The notes under the pieces are model-generated. The model was not told the origin of the DNA, searched no databases, and was given only the letters and a program-made list of their open reading frames with translations. A program made the position numbers and the translations under genes. A DNA stretch of 64,000 nt from Pestalotiopsis fici W106-1 (Eukaryota; Ascomycota; Sordariomycetes; Amphisphaeriales; Sporocadaceae). Position 1 is the first letter of the stretch. The number at the start of each line of letters is the position of its first letter. This document shows, piece by piece, positions 1 through 12,700 of this stretch. The stretch covers positions 5,923,013 through 5,987,012 of the forward strand of contig NW_006917093.1 of the NCBI RefSeq assembly GCF_000516985.1, written 5' to 3'.

Positions 1-481
1 TTGTAAACAACGAAGTAGATCATTAGGCAGGCGGACAGCTAAGGGTCTGTCTAGGTAGCGTTTCTAGTATCGGCGTTGACGCTGAGAGGTTTCAATCACT
101 CAGTTCCTGCTTCAGTGTGAACACCGTTATTGCTGCTGTTGTTTTTATTCCCACCCGGCTCACCATGTCGTCTATATCTAGACTACCTAAGCCCCTACTG
201 ATACACACCACCAATTTGCCCAGTCATTTTCTATGAATGCTTGTGTCGCTCCAGAATCTTGAGATTATTCATCCCGTGCGTCCCAGGGTCTGGTTGTCGC
301 TCTCACTGTACAACGTTTCTCTGTGTACCAAAAAGGCCAGCAACCGCTTGACCTGTGCCTACCGTCAAATACAGCTGGCACATCAAGGGAGAAATAGACG
401 GACCCCATTTCCAATCAATAGAGCATATATGCCATCCTTTTCGACCATCATTCGGGACAGCTGAGAACATTCGAAGTGGCC
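1..481. promoter_or_regulatory. Upstream region of the GT25 gene
   Basis: No supportable gene. The stretch precedes the plus-strand glycosyltransferase and presumably holds its promoter and 5' leader. Short open frames here overlap each other and lack conserved character. I see no clear TATA or other known element. Confidence 0.4.
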
Positions 482-2094
482 ATGTCTTCGCTGTTGAAGC
501 TGCCGACCGCGTGCAGTCTGCCGCGGCGTATCACGTTTGGTAGTGTTGCCTTCATTATCATGGTTCTATTTTTCACTCTTGCTATGCAATTATCACGTGT
601 AGACTCGTGGTCATTCCCAAAGAAGCAGACGGAGAACGCGGATTCGATGCGGTACAGCACAGGCGAGGTCGAGGCGCCGTCGAAACAATATGACAACGAG
701 CGCGGGGGACACGCATCCCCCACTGTCGACATCGACCGTGTCACCAACGATACTCTGGGCTTTTCCAAGGTTTTCGTCGTCGGCCTGCCCGAGCGAACCG
801 ATAAGCGTGATGCCATCGCACTCACGAGCTCCTTGACGGGTTTCCACGTCGAGTGGGTAGATGGGGTGCGGGGAGAGACGGTAGTTGACAAGGCATTGCC
901 CTTTGGAGTTGATAGAAAGGAGCTGTGGGAGAACAATCTGGGGAGTTGGCGAGGACACATGAACGCGGTGCGAAGGTGAGATGGCCTGTCCAGCCGCCTG
1001 CTTCTTGTTTTTTTCCCTACAGCCTCTGGCCTCGGTCTCGCTCTCGACAGCGATCTTTTGCTGACTTGTGCTTAGGATTGTCGACGAGAGCTTGGAATCG
1101 GTTCTGATCATGGAGGACGACATGGACTGGGATGTTGGGCTGAAACTGCAACTTGAGCAAGTAGCCAGAGGCGCTCGTCAATTATTGAGCACCAACACTT
1201 ACACTGCAATCGCAACTACCGCCTCCATCTCCTCCTCCTCCTCCTCCTCCTCCTCCTCCTCCTCCTCCTCNNNNNNNNNNNNNNNNNNNNNNNNNNNNNN
1301 NNNNNNNNNNNNNNNNNNNNNNNNNNNNNNNNNNNNNNNNNNNNNNNNNNNNNNNNNNNNNNNNNNNNNNCTCCTCCTCCTCCTCCTCCTCCTCCTCCTC
1401 CTCCTCCTCCTCCTCCTCCTCCTCCTCTTCTTCTTCTTCTTCTTCTTCTTCTTCGCACTCGACTTCACCTTACGGCGACGAGTGGGACATTTTATGGCTG
1501 GGCCACTGTGGCGAAGTCTTCCCAGAAATGTTGGACGAGAACAAGGGAAAACCCCTCGACGATGCCGGGCTTGTATACATGCAGCGCAAGTTCATGATTC
1601 AGAACGATTCCACTGTGCCACCGCAGAATCGGGTGACTGGCCTCATAGACTTCAAGCAATACCCTGAGCACACGCGGTGGGTTCACATTACCGGAGCGCC
1701 CATTTGCACTTTTGCCTATGCCCTCTCCCAGCGGGGCGCGAGAAAGGTACTCTTTGACCTCTCGGTGGACCATCTCGTCGGACCCTTTGACAACTCGCTG
1801 GCGGCCCTTTGCCGACGCGCCGTCTCGACCGTGGGCGTAGCCAAAGATGCCTCCACGGCGAGAGACCGTGGCCTAGATACCAAGTGCATCAGCGTGACTC
1901 CACCTCTGTTCTTCCATCACAAGGCCAAAGGACGTCTCGCAGGCGATAGCGATATCCAGGCAATATTCAATGACGGTGTCACACGCCAGAAGGGCTTCAC
2001 GGAGAATATTGTGTGGAGTGCCAGGAACAACATCAAAAATATGATCATGGGCACACCGATGGAGAATCAGTTTGTCGAGGGCGCAAATGGATGA
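482..2094 (+). CDS. Glycosyltransferase family 25 protein (type II membrane protein)
   Basis: Likely a Golgi or ER glycosyltransferase of the GT25 (LPS/procollagen galactosyltransferase-like) family; the acceptor cannot be told from sequence. Exons are 482-975 and 1076-2094, with a 100-nt intron (gtgaga...ttag, phase 2). The start is the ATG at 482; an upstream in-frame GTG at 476 is not a likely eukaryotic start. Residues of about 18-38 form one membrane anchor after a basic N-terminus. The GT25 core begins with FVVGLPERTDKRD, followed by a MEDDMDWD acidic motif and a WDILWLGHCGE segment. A poly-serine tract (TCC/TCT codons, about 40 visible) interrupts the core between these and contains a scaffold gap at 1271-1370. 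The two sides are in different frames across the 100-N placeholder, so the real missing length must be a multiple of three, possibly zero. The protein is then at least 470 residues. The gene family is clear; the tract is odd. Confidence 0.85.
1271..1370. other. Scaffold gap (100 N) inside a CTC/TCC repeat
   Basis: Exactly 100 N, the usual placeholder for unknown length, flanked on both sides by the same CTC trinucleotide repeat that encodes poly-serine in the GT25 gene. The repeat probably collapsed in assembly. Confidence 0.99.
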
Positions 2095-2927
2095 ATCACA
2101 ACGAGTTTGCCCAGAAGAGATTGGCAATACTCGTGAAGGTAATAGATGCTGTAATTGCCCTTGAATCAAAACTATACTGCTCTTTGGTGTCTTGTTTGTC
2201 CCTTGCACTCTCATTCTTCTTCTCCCCCAAGCCGCGCAGTTTTTTTTTTAGTTTTTTTTTTACAATTGTCTTCTTCTTTTTGCTCTCTGGGCAATTTGCC
2301 AACTAGACCTCAAGTAGTTTCGAACCCGACAATGATAACATATGAACACGCAAAACCAAATTCAAGTTTATAATCGCTCGTCAGATTTGATTGAATATAA
2401 CTGCAATGTGTCAATGGAGACATACCCATCAGGTGGAATCTCGAAGTGGAATAACAAACCAATGGACATGCGTCTCGGCGGCGGAAATGGCATTGCACAA
2501 GAAATGAGTTTTGTTCCCTATAAGAAACAAAAGGGGAAAACCACAAGCATGTCCCAGAAAACCAACTGCTTCGCAATCTCACCGATTTCCAAACATCATT
2601 GTTATCAGTAGTCTTTCATTTTCTCATCATCGAGATGAAGAGCAATCCTGCCGGCTTGGTCCCATCTAACCCCTAGGCTCTCTTGTGAGAGATGAATTCA
2701 GCTATTCGATCACCAACTCCGTGGACTCCGGGTATTCAAGAAATAATCATTAAAGGTGAACTAAAAGAAATGATTGTTCTTTCTTTTCTTTTTTTCTCCC
2801 TTCTCCTCAAAACGATGAGCAAATGCCCATGGCTTTCAAAAGAAAGGAAAAAAAAAGGAGGAGCAGAAAAATAAAAAGGGGAGTAGTTTAGAATTTAAGG
2901 AAAAAAAAACAAGATTGATAACGTCCA
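2095..2927. other. Convergent intergenic region, GT25 to GH17
   Basis: This lies between the 3' ends of two convergent genes. It holds T-rich runs near 2240-2280 and A-rich runs near 2850-2910, which probably belong to the 3' UTRs. Small open frames look random. No gene seen. Confidence 0.6.
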
Positions 2928-4264
2928 CTATTTGTCAGAAGCTGAATATCGACCGCCCATTCCCCAAAACTGCTCGGCCATGAACGTGGCAGGCGCCGCC
3001 TTCTTCCATAGGTCGTTGAATGCAGTAAAGAAAATGCAGTCGCCGGGATTGCTCGTGAAGGAGCCCCTGATGGAGGAGAGCGCCTGTATCTGGGTATTCG
3101 TGCCTGGTACAGCGGCGCCGTTGGCCTCGCCCTTCCATGGCCAGCCCGTCTCCGTCACAACGATTCGCTTGCCGGAATCGGCCATCTTGCTGCGGATCCG
3201 CTCAAGTTGTGTCGTCACAAAGGCGCCAGCCTGGTCGGCACCCGTGTTGGGGTCGAAGAAGGGGTGCACGTTGACGGCGCAGTAGTCCGACTCATCGCAG
3301 AGCTCGGGGTGGTTGATTGCCGCCACAAACGTATCGACTGTGACGACGGGTCCTTGGTATCCGGACCCCTGTAGTGCGGACCGAGCTTGCTTGACGGCTG
3401 CAATGACCTGGGCCGGGCTTTTGGCACCATTGTTGACGAGCTCGTTCCCGACGCTGACCGTGTCGACAATGCTCCAGTCGTTGTTGACTCCGGCGGCCAT
3501 GGTGGCCACGGCCGAGTCCACCTCGTCAATGTCAAAGATGCCGAGGAACAGCTTGTTGCCGTACTTCTTGGCCGCGGCGTAGGCGGATGCAACCTGGTCG
3601 CAGTCCACGCCGTAGAGGCGGACCACTCCGTGGTCGGAGCTAAAGACGGCAAAATCTGCATCGACCTGAGACGCCGTCTTGCAAGCACCCGTGCCCGTAT
3701 ACGGGGAGTAGGTGACACCGTGCAGGGTACTGCCACTGCCACCGGAGGCGGGAACCGGAACAGCGGACGACGACGAAACCGGATAAGAGGCTGGCGCAGC
3801 CGGAACTGATGCGGCGCTCTGAACCAGAGTGGTAGGAGGGTTCTTGGCAGCCGCCCCCTCTGCAACGCCGGCAGCAGGAACGGTCGTGGTGACGGCCGGC
3901 GACCCCAGAGACACGGAAACCGACGAAACTCCAACAATGGACGACGTGGCCGAGGGGACATGGACGACGGTCTCGGTCGCAGTATGGACGGGGTTGCCAA
4001 ACTGGTCAAGATAGACTACAATCTCTGTCTGCTCGGTGGGCGAGGCAACCGAGGCATCAGTTACGGTCAACCTGTCCTGCTTGGGAATAAAGGCCCTGCG
4101 ATGAACATGTCGCTGTTGTGAGGTGCGTCGTTCTGTCCCGGGTCAGCCAAAGTCCCGTCACGACGACAGAGAGGAAAGAGAATCCAAAGCAACTCACCAA
4201 GCTCGGCGGCTGAAAGTTGCAGCAGCGAAAGGACTGCGAAAGACGACAGAAAGGTTCTCATCAT
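2928..4264 (-). CDS. GH17 cell-wall glucanase-like protein (Scw4/Scw10 type)
   Basis: Predicted secreted beta-1,3-glucan-modifying wall protein of glycoside hydrolase family 17. Exon 1 is 4264-4198 and exon 2 is 4132-2928, with a 65-nt intron (gtgagt...cag); 423 residues. Residues of about 1-20 (MMRTFLSSFAVLSLLQLSAA) are a signal peptide. A basic stretch and a FIPKQ segment follow, as in wall proteins with a dibasic processing site. A Ser/Thr/Pro/Val-rich linker runs to about residue 135, then the GH17 barrel starting GVTYSPY. The predicted acid/base is Glu253 in SVGNELV and the nucleophile Glu350 in VTETGWPW; their spacing fits the family. No GPI signal is seen: the C-terminus ends shortly after FWGMGGRY. 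It probably acts in the wall, remodelling the glucan made by Fks1 encoded 6-11 kb away. Whether it hydrolyses or transglycosylates is unknown. Confidence 0.92.
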
Positions 4265-6336
4265 GTCTTCTGCTTCTTCTTATTCTGCGCTTCAATGTAG
4301 AAATTCTTTTTGTGACGTTTCCTATTTGCTTCTTCTTTCCTCTTTCAACCCTTCAGGATTAGGGGACCTTTTCTGTTCAAGAAAATAAATGACGGTGACA
4401 AACCAACTTCCACGAGACAATCCGGCCAGGAAAACACCTATCGTAAGTAGCTCGAGATAGGACTAAAGATCAGTCAGATGGCCACGGGGAACAAGAAGAA
4501 GAAGAAGAAGAAAAAGGACAACAATAACAACAGCAACAAGGAATGAACTCAAGGAAGGTTAGAGGCCCATCGTTTCCAAGTCTAGAGTAGGGCGACGAAG
4601 AATATAGAGAGAGAGAGCAGAAGAAGAAGAAGAGCAAGGAGATATCGAACAGAGAGTAACAAAACGGGCTGACAAAGGAAGAAATGAGCATTGTCGGGGT
4701 GGCGTGCGCGCTTTGTGTGTGTAGGTAAAATGACATGACCATGCGGCGGCCATGGCAGCTCCGGCAATTGCCAGATCAATCAAATTCCGACTGAGTAATG
4801 GAATGTGTCCTCCCTTCCTACCTGCCTAGCCAAGATGACCTCGACGTAGGAGTGAAGGAATGGTGGGCTGACCAGGGAGGCGCCGTCATCAAACTGGTGA
4901 GACACCTCATGGCCAGGAACCACCAGTAAGTCTGTCTGTTAAAACTTGGCCATGCCCCGTGGAGGGATCGAGGGAGGAACATGGGAAAAGACGACTTCAA
5001 AAGGGCGAGTGACAATGACCTACTCAGTTAGGTAGCGTAATCTCTCGATCTTTGAGCTTTTAGTTTTTTTCTTCTTCTCCCCCTTCTTTCCTGGACCAAA
5101 CTGCGTTGATGGGATCAAGTATGACGCAAGAGACGCATCTACGGCGCAGCACGAAGAATTTAAAAAAAAAAAAAAGACAAAAAAGGCACAATGCCAATAC
5201 AGAGCCGAGAGGAAGCGAACGATGGGTCTGCTTTTCTGAGAGGATGTTTCTGTGCCACATGCGAGAGGACAGGAATATGCGGAGGTCTCGGCGCGCCAGA
5301 AGAGACAGACGATTTTCGGGTGCTGAAGGGGATTGCAGAGGCTGATGAAGATGAGCGGCTAGATCGATTCTTTTGGTGATGACGCTCTCTTTGCCCTCTG
5401 ACGAATTATGGAAGCGCCGAAAGTTGAGTATCACAACCTCTTCAACAACAAACTGGGATGGGGCGACGTTGATAGAAATTGAATAATGTAGGCAAGACGA
5501 GTTGAGCTGCAATGACCTGTTCCGAATAGGCTGGGTTATAGCTGCATGCTCAACAAGGAAACTGTCAATTTAAGGTTATCCATATTTCAAGCAACGCCGA
5601 TGACTATTCTCTCACCGTCTCATGTACGTCCTGCGCCTGGGGGGGGGGTGTCCACCGAGAGGGAGCTGGAGAGGCTATCTCATTTGGCCCAATTGGCTGA
5701 TGGGGAGGGGTTTTGTAGTCCCAACTTGGGTACGGTGCGTATTTCTGTTTGTTTGTTTGTTTGCTTGCTTGTGTCTCGTCGAGTTTCTTGCTACGCCGAG
5801 TAGTGCACAGAGGAATAGCTGCAGAAATGGATGGCTCTGGGCATGTCTGTCATGTGAGCGAGCCTTGAATAACACAAGCTCAATCAACGAACCAGCGTCA
5901 TCTCCACTGGCCCGCGCCACTGCCCATGACTGCCCTCCGCCAAACATTGTTCCCCTTCCACCCAACGTCAGTTCGTGTCTTGTTGCAATCTCTTTATTCA
6001 ATTAGATATTATTATAATGAATCGGGGGTCGGCGGTTCTATTTGTGAAGCCACACCGCTTTGCCGTTCTAATGCCGTGACCTGCATATCATTAATCACGA
6101 GGCCGCACATTATACATTTGGCTCATCTGTGAATTCTTCCAGTCATACAATCAATCCGGTACCCTTGATTGCTTGCTTTGCGCCCGGGCCGAGGAAGGAG
6201 AGCACTGTTGATTGTATGTGTAGGTAGGGCAGGGTAGTCGGCCGTGGCCATCATCCATGCTGCTGCTGCTGCCGCCGCATATCTTTGCCGTCCGACCTGT
6301 CGGTGTCCAGCCAGCCAGCCCGCGCCTTGACAACTA
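4265..6336. other. Intergenic region upstream of the GH17 gene
   Basis: About 2 kb with no supportable gene. It holds the promoter of the minus-strand GH17 gene and the 3' flank of lcb1. Simple repeats include GAA runs near 4494-4515 and 4620-4640, AG runs near 4606-4618, an A-run near 5161-5175, TTTG repeats near 5749-5765 and CTG/CCG triplets near 6258-6275. Confidence 0.6.
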
Positions 6337-8253
6337 CTATGCCACAAGTGACGACTGTCTGTTGGTCTTTCGGGTCATGACTTTGGTGATGGCGTGCCGT
6401 ATCGTGACACCAGCCTTCTCAATTTCCTTTTTAGACAATCCCGAAGTGATGCAAACCTTCAGCGCCGGGCTAATCGCCCATGTCTCATCCTTGGGCGTGC
6501 CGATAGCCTTCACCGATGGTAAGCTCTTAAGGCGAGTGATGAGAATACCGTTGTTCAATGTCTTTGATGCACACATATACAGTCAGTTTCAATCAACTTT
6601 TGCTGCCATGCAACCAAGCCCCAATCCGCCCGTTTGAGCGGTTCAGCACTCACCTCATCGACGCAGTCCTGAAGGATGCGTTCCTGGTCTGTATAGCTAA
6701 GGCCCCTCGACCGAATCACATCCGGCTTCAACACCAACAGCATGATGGGGTTCTCGGGCGAGCTGGTACAGTTGACCCAGTCACTGCGGGGATCCAGCTG
6801 AGCCCTCATGGCCTTGATGTTCTCGCGGCACTGGGTCAAAATCTCGGGGTTCGACTGCAGCACGTTGAGCGTCTCGCTAGCCGTGACGGCCAACATCGCC
6901 GGCAGGGCTGCAGAGAAAGTGTACGAGGCGGCTGTGATGCGCTGGTGCTCGACGGCGTCGCGTCCGCCGGCACAGAAACCACCACCGGCGCAGAGTGGCC
7001 CAGCCAGCGATCCTACAATCATGTCAATCTGTGAAGAGTCCACATTCTGAGCCTCGGTCAGGCCTCGTCCGGTGCGGCCCAGGACGCCAAAAGACCAGGT
7101 CTCATCCAGAATGATCCGGAACTTGTACTTTTCCTTCAATTCGACCTGGTAAAAGAGCGAGTGAGCAAGTGAAATGCATGGTCAGACATTTGGAGTTTAT
7201 CGAGGGAGTACGCGCAGAATTCATGTTCCTGTCTTTCTTGTCTGTTTCACTTGCACGTACCAGCTTTGGCAGATTGGTAGAGTCACCAACCAACTCAAAT
7301 AAACCTTCGGTAACAATGAACCTTCTGGTCAACTTCTTCTTGGACTGATCACGGACAACCTGCTTCATGATCCTCTCCAGATCTTCCATGTCATTGTGGT
7401 TGAACCATTTGACCTGGCTTCGAGAGATCTCGAGACCTTTGCGGATCGAGTAGTTGACCTGCTTGTCGGCAAGGATTACATCACCACGCTTGCAAAAGGA
7501 GGGAATGACACTGGAGATGGTCGAGAAGGCCTGTGAGTAGACGATGCAGCCCTCTGTGCCCAGATAGGCCGCAATGTCGGCTTCCGTCTTCATGTGAACG
7601 TCCTGAGTGCCATAAAATTGTGGCGGGCCGCAAGGGCCGACGCCGTACGTGCGCAGTGTCTGAATAGCCTTGTCCTTGATCTGCTCGTTTGCATTGAAAT
7701 TATAGAAGTTGTAGGCGGCGAGGTTGGTAACCGTCTTGCCGTTGGATAGTTTGGACTTCGGCCCGGTCGGACTGCGCAAGCAAGTCAGTCAGTCAGTTCA
7801 AACCAGTTCAGTCAGGTAATTAGAGACAACCAGCCAGCTAGGCGTTGTTCCAAGGAGGCCTTCTTCTTCTTCTTTTTTTCCTTTTTCCCACAGCGCTCTA
7901 GTCGGATATGCGTCTACGTACCCCACAATGACGGGCAGTTTCTCAGCCTCGATCTCCTCGAATGGGGATTGGGCTGCGACCAGAGGCTCGGGCTCCCAGT
8001 CGTTGACGAGCTCGTCGATTTCCTCCTCCTTCAGTTTGACATAGTTGGGACCGTGAGTCGGGTACGAGGGCGAGAGTAGATAGCGGATAAAGAAGATGAC
8101 CAGAACAAGCTCAATGGCGGAGCGGATGGGATCGTTCTGGTAGCTGGACTGGATGTATCGAATCAGGACAGCGCTGCCAGGAATTTTCTGAAAAGCCTCG
8201 GACACATCGTGAAGGGAGGCCACGAGGCGGGCTTGCGCGTCGTGAAAATCCAT
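6337..8253 (-). CDS. lcb1: Serine palmitoyltransferase subunit 1 (Lcb1)
   Basis: Non-catalytic subunit of ER serine palmitoyltransferase, which condenses L-serine with palmitoyl-CoA in the first step of sphingolipid synthesis. Exons are 8253-7922, 7771-7261, 7145-6654 and 6561-6337; 519 residues, the usual size. A membrane segment lies near residues 47-66 (AIELVLVIFFIRYLL). The aminotransferase-like fold follows, with NFYNFN, YGVGPCGPPQFYGTQDVH and DETWSFGVLGRTGRG. The segment VGSLAGPLCAGGGFCAGG sits where the catalytic subunit Lcb2 has its PLP lysine and has no lysine, which marks this as Lcb1. Introns are 150, 115 and 92 nt; the last uses an unusual AAG acceptor after a good CTGAC branch site, so its 3' end is the least certain boundary. 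Confidence 0.95.
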
Positions 8254-9779
8254 GGCTGCTCAGTGTATCTATCGCACCAAGGGAGAGGAGAGGGAACCGG
8301 AGAGCAGTTGCCCTACTGCAAATCGTTCTGGCTCGCAGCGGCGGGAAGGCAGAGTGGACAGACTGAGATGGATAGATGGCCGCTATCCTCCGCGATGACG
8401 ACTGCGAACTGCGAAAGTTTCTTGAATAACTCTGTATGTCTGCCCGCCTGCCTGTCGGTAGGTCTGTATGTTAGAATCAGAGTGTAGTAATGTAGACACT
8501 CGAAAGGCGTGTCGGGGAGTATGTGGTCGATAGTCCTGACCCAAGGCGTTTTCTTTCCGTATCTACTAGGCGCGACGCGATGCAATGCGCAAATAAAATG
8601 CAATGCGACCACGACTCCAGAATGCGAGCAAGCAACAAGCAGAGAGGTAGGTATCCCAGGTAATCTAGGTACGGTGAGAAGGGTCAGACTGACTGAAAAG
8701 ACGCGGCGAATCAAAGCGGACTCGGACTTTTTGATCAAGTCAGTTGGTCATCAGGGGGTCGTCGATCCATTGGTCAATCAATTGAAAGCAACCGGTTGAT
8801 GTTGGCTTGAATGCTGGTTGGGCCTTGAAGCAGCCGCTAGCAATCTACCTAGGTCCGTAAAGGTAGCCTAATAATACACGCTAATTGTCGACTCTAAAAT
8901 TACATTTTCCTGTGCCTCAAGCCCGTTACCTACCTACCTACCTACCTACCTCCTACATGATGTACACCACCACCCTACCTTTCTCATTACGCGCCGAGCA
9001 GGCTACATACATAATGTAGGTAGGATGGTCGATTTGCAACCGAGATGAATACTAGGCGGGTAGTCGTAGCTCACGCATCGCCAGCTGCAGGTGAAATGCA
9101 CTTCACCCAGCAACTCTTGTCATTCGAGGTACCATGTCTCTAGTTCTCTCGTGCCATAAACCGATGGAAGCTGGCGGCTACTAGAAAATCTTTGGAATGG
9201 AGAATGATTGGAGAGGTCGCATGGGCGAAACGAAACGACCCTTCTCCATACATCCAAATCGGAGGAACACGGAAGCTTTTTTTGAAATATCGTCTTTGAA
9301 CAATTTGCAGCTATCGGTCAAGGTCATGCATATTGATATAACCGCATGGGCACGTACAAAATAGGTAGTCAATCATCAACTCAATAGCGAGCTAGGTATA
9401 TAGGTAGGCAAACCTCAACAGTGGTCTTGATACCAACCACATATATGTGACAGTACAACACATTTTGAGCTGCAGCTTAGGAGGCATACAGTGCTCCTTG
9501 ATAAATCAAGGCCAATGTGGCAATTCATACATTTCGCAAACACATTTTCTCATTATCTTGCGAGACACAACAGGGAGGAAAAGAGAGATGAAACCCGTAA
9601 ACCATATAACAATGCCATAAGACTCTAGATGTGTATAACGAAAGAAAGGCCATATACCATGCCGCAATACCAGTAATACAAAGTACTCTCAAGATTACCT
9701 GCATTTGCGGTAACAAAACAACCGCACGTGCTCGTGCTGTCTATAACATGACGCCCCCTAGTGGAAAAAAGACTAGTAT
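8254..9779. other. Intergenic region between lcb1 and fks1
   Basis: It holds the lcb1 promoter on the left and the fks1 3' flank on the right. A perfect (TACC)6 repeat lies at 8927-8950, with further TAGGTA/ACCTAC words around 8640-8670, 8850-8875, 9010-9025 and 9365-9410. Small minus-strand frames near 9181 and 9525 lack any recognisable feature. No gene seen. Confidence 0.6.
8927..8950. repeat. (TACC)6 tetranucleotide repeat
   Basis: Six perfect TACC units. It is the longest array of a word that recurs, mostly as one to three units, in many intergenic parts of this window. Confidence 0.95.
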
Positions 9780-12700
9780 CTAAACAAATCGAAATTTGTT
9801 CGAAGACTTCGTGCTGGAAGCCGTTCCGGTTGCTGCGATACCGTGGTATGATTGAGCACCTGTTCCAGTCTCGGTCTCATTCAGCGTATTGTCATTATCC
9901 TGTCCAGTTGGCTGTAAGAGTTCCATTGGGATGCTGCTTGTCAAGCTGCTGGGGATGTACGAGCCAGCAATGATAGGGGCAGCAATCAACACGACAAAAA
10001 GAACGACCATGGAAAAGTAGAGGATCGCAAAGCGGATCACTCTTCTCCTGCGAAGCTTGGATTGCTTCAATGAGTAGATAGGGGGACGAATCTGGCGACT
10101 GTAGGCGATTAAGTTAGCATTGTTTGGACTATCTTTCTGTATTGCGAAGAGGACACGTACCTTGGGCGCAGCCAGAAGAGCATCATCGAGTGAAGCTTGT
10201 CCATCTGCGGAATGAGGATGAAGGGCAGCATGATGAACAGCAAGATGTGACCGAGGGCAAAATCGGCGGCGAACAGACTCAGCTCAGTAATCTTGCAGAG
10301 AAATTCACGTGCAGGCTGGGAAACCGAGTGCCAACCCATAGAATACCACTTGCCCGTCCAGAATGCAATGTTGGATTGATCCGTCTTGAATTCACGAGTC
10401 AGCGCAAGCGAAATAATGAGCTTCAAAATAAATCGCTGCAGAGCCATGACTGCAATCATGCCGATAAGCGTCTTGGTGAAGTCGAAACCCTCCAGGAAGA
10501 ACATGACCTCGAAGAAGACAATCAACATGATGACAGCAATTGCGTGCGCAATCGCGGCCAAGACACTACCGAACTTCTTGCAGCACATGCTGAGCACCGG
10601 TCCCATACAACAGGCCATACCGAACATAGCGGCAAGGGTTCCAGCGTTGATGGCGATCGGAGCAAAGGCCACAATGGCGACACGAATCAAGGAGTTTGTG
10701 GCACTTGCATTCTTGTCGTTGGCCAAAACACCAGTCTGCGCGTTGATGAACAAGTACGGAATCAAGGTGACAGCCACGTATAGCAGCGGTGCGATGATTT
10801 CGCCAAAGATGACATTGGTGAAGCCGGCACGAGGAACATCGGCAGAGAGCTTGCTGGACGGGTCACCGAGGACCTTGCGCTTGTAACCAGTAATTCTGGT
10901 ACGAGACAAACGGCAGTACGCAATCCACGAGGCGGCGTGAGACTGCGAGTTACCGCGAGACAGCCAGCGCAAGAAATCACGGTAGTCGATGAAGAAGTCG
11001 TTCCAGGCAAACTGGTGGGGGTTGTAGAGGAATGGTGAAACCATGAGAGCAGGCACCGTAATGTAGAAGTAAGTCAGAACTGACTGCCAAATGGTCATTG
11101 TTGCGAACAACAACATCATGAAGCATCGAGAACCGAAGTAGATCGAGGGGCCGGCAAAACGGGAGTACAAAACTCCAAAGGGAATACGCGCTGTGGCAAA
11201 ACCACGTCCAGTACCGATGTAGCGAGCTCCACCGAAGGACAGATCCTCTTGAACCGAATTGGCGTAAATTTGACAGACAAACACCTCGAAGAAGGGAGAG
11301 AAGGAGCAGAACTGCTTGGCCAGACGTGTCGCCATACGGAAAAGACCACGCTCCGTAAGCTCTTGCACACAAAGGGGAATGTATGACAAGAAGAAGACGA
11401 AAAGAATGGAAAGAACACAGCGGTAGACCCAGTTGATCAAAGCGTCGGTGTTGGCACAGCCTGTTGGGTACAGAGGGTCCGTAATAGGGACGTCTGTGTT
11501 GTAGTCGCAGGCAATGGTCTCGTGACGGAGCGCACCGATGCTGAGAAGGGTGATCATGAAGACCTGGACCGAGAGCATGATGAAGATGTTGTTCAAGTGG
11601 AAACCAGGGTGGGCGTAGTAGAACGAGAGGAAACGGTCGAGAGGCAGTTGCGTACCGAGGTAGTAGTACTCGCGAGACAGCATCTGCTCACCCATACCAG
11701 TACCAATCTTCGTGGTGAAGTTCAGAATGGAGCCAAAACCAAGGTCACGACCCTTACCACACTGGTAGTACTCGCAGTGCTTGATGCGACCACCACGCAG
11801 TAAAGCGTTCATACCAGCGTAAATATCCTCGTTTAGATGCAGACCCTTTTGAGCTTTGGAAACACCACCACGGGTCGTCATAAAGATACCATTGAGGAAA
11901 TCAGGGTGACCATAATGAAGCTTGCCACCAATCTGGGCCAAGGTTCTGGCAAACAGGGTACCGAATGTCTGTTCCTTTCCAGCAGCGATATCACCGAGAA
12001 TACCAATGTTCTCGGAGAAAATATATTCACGAGCACCAAGAATGGCAACAGGAGCGAACGCCTGGTTCTTGACGCCAGGTGTGTAGGGCGAAACATTATC
12101 GGTCTTCATTTCCTCGAATTCAGCAAGGACGGATCGAATCTTCAAACACTCCTCCAAATAATTGTCTTGATTGGCGTCAATGAGCTGGATGTACTCTCCA
12201 CGGTAGAAGATGATGGCGTGATTCTGGTTGTCGGATTTTCCGTCACCGAGGACTGGGTTTCCAGATAGTTGAATTCTGAACTTGGGGCGTCGCGAACCAT
12301 TCTCCATGATTTCTGAGTGACCGTCAATCAAGGCAGAGTAAATACGGGGCTCATCACCCTCGGCCAATGGTGGCTCCTCATCGAGGTACGCGATCTGGAG
12401 GTCGGGGTAGGCACGGAGAAGGAATTCGGCGTTCTCCATTTCTTCCTTCTTGAACTTCGAGTAGCGCTGCATGGAAACACAGAGCTTAAACTTGCGACGA
12501 GCCATCCTTTCAAGTTCGCGTTCCAACTTGTCAGAGTTGCCGCCAAACATTTGGACCACCTCAGGGTTCTCCACGCGATACAGCAGCTTGATGGCACGAC
12601 TGTAGTTCATGAAACCGGAAATTGTACGGTACAGAGTCTGAGAGCGCAGCGAGGCCCAAATACGGGTACGCAGTGTATACTCCGGAGCGGAAGACTTGAA

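Noticed and set aside
1199..1470. Poly-Glu, poly-Arg and poly-Gly frames through the N gap
   Set aside because: These are translations of the CTC repeat in other frames and of N placeholders.
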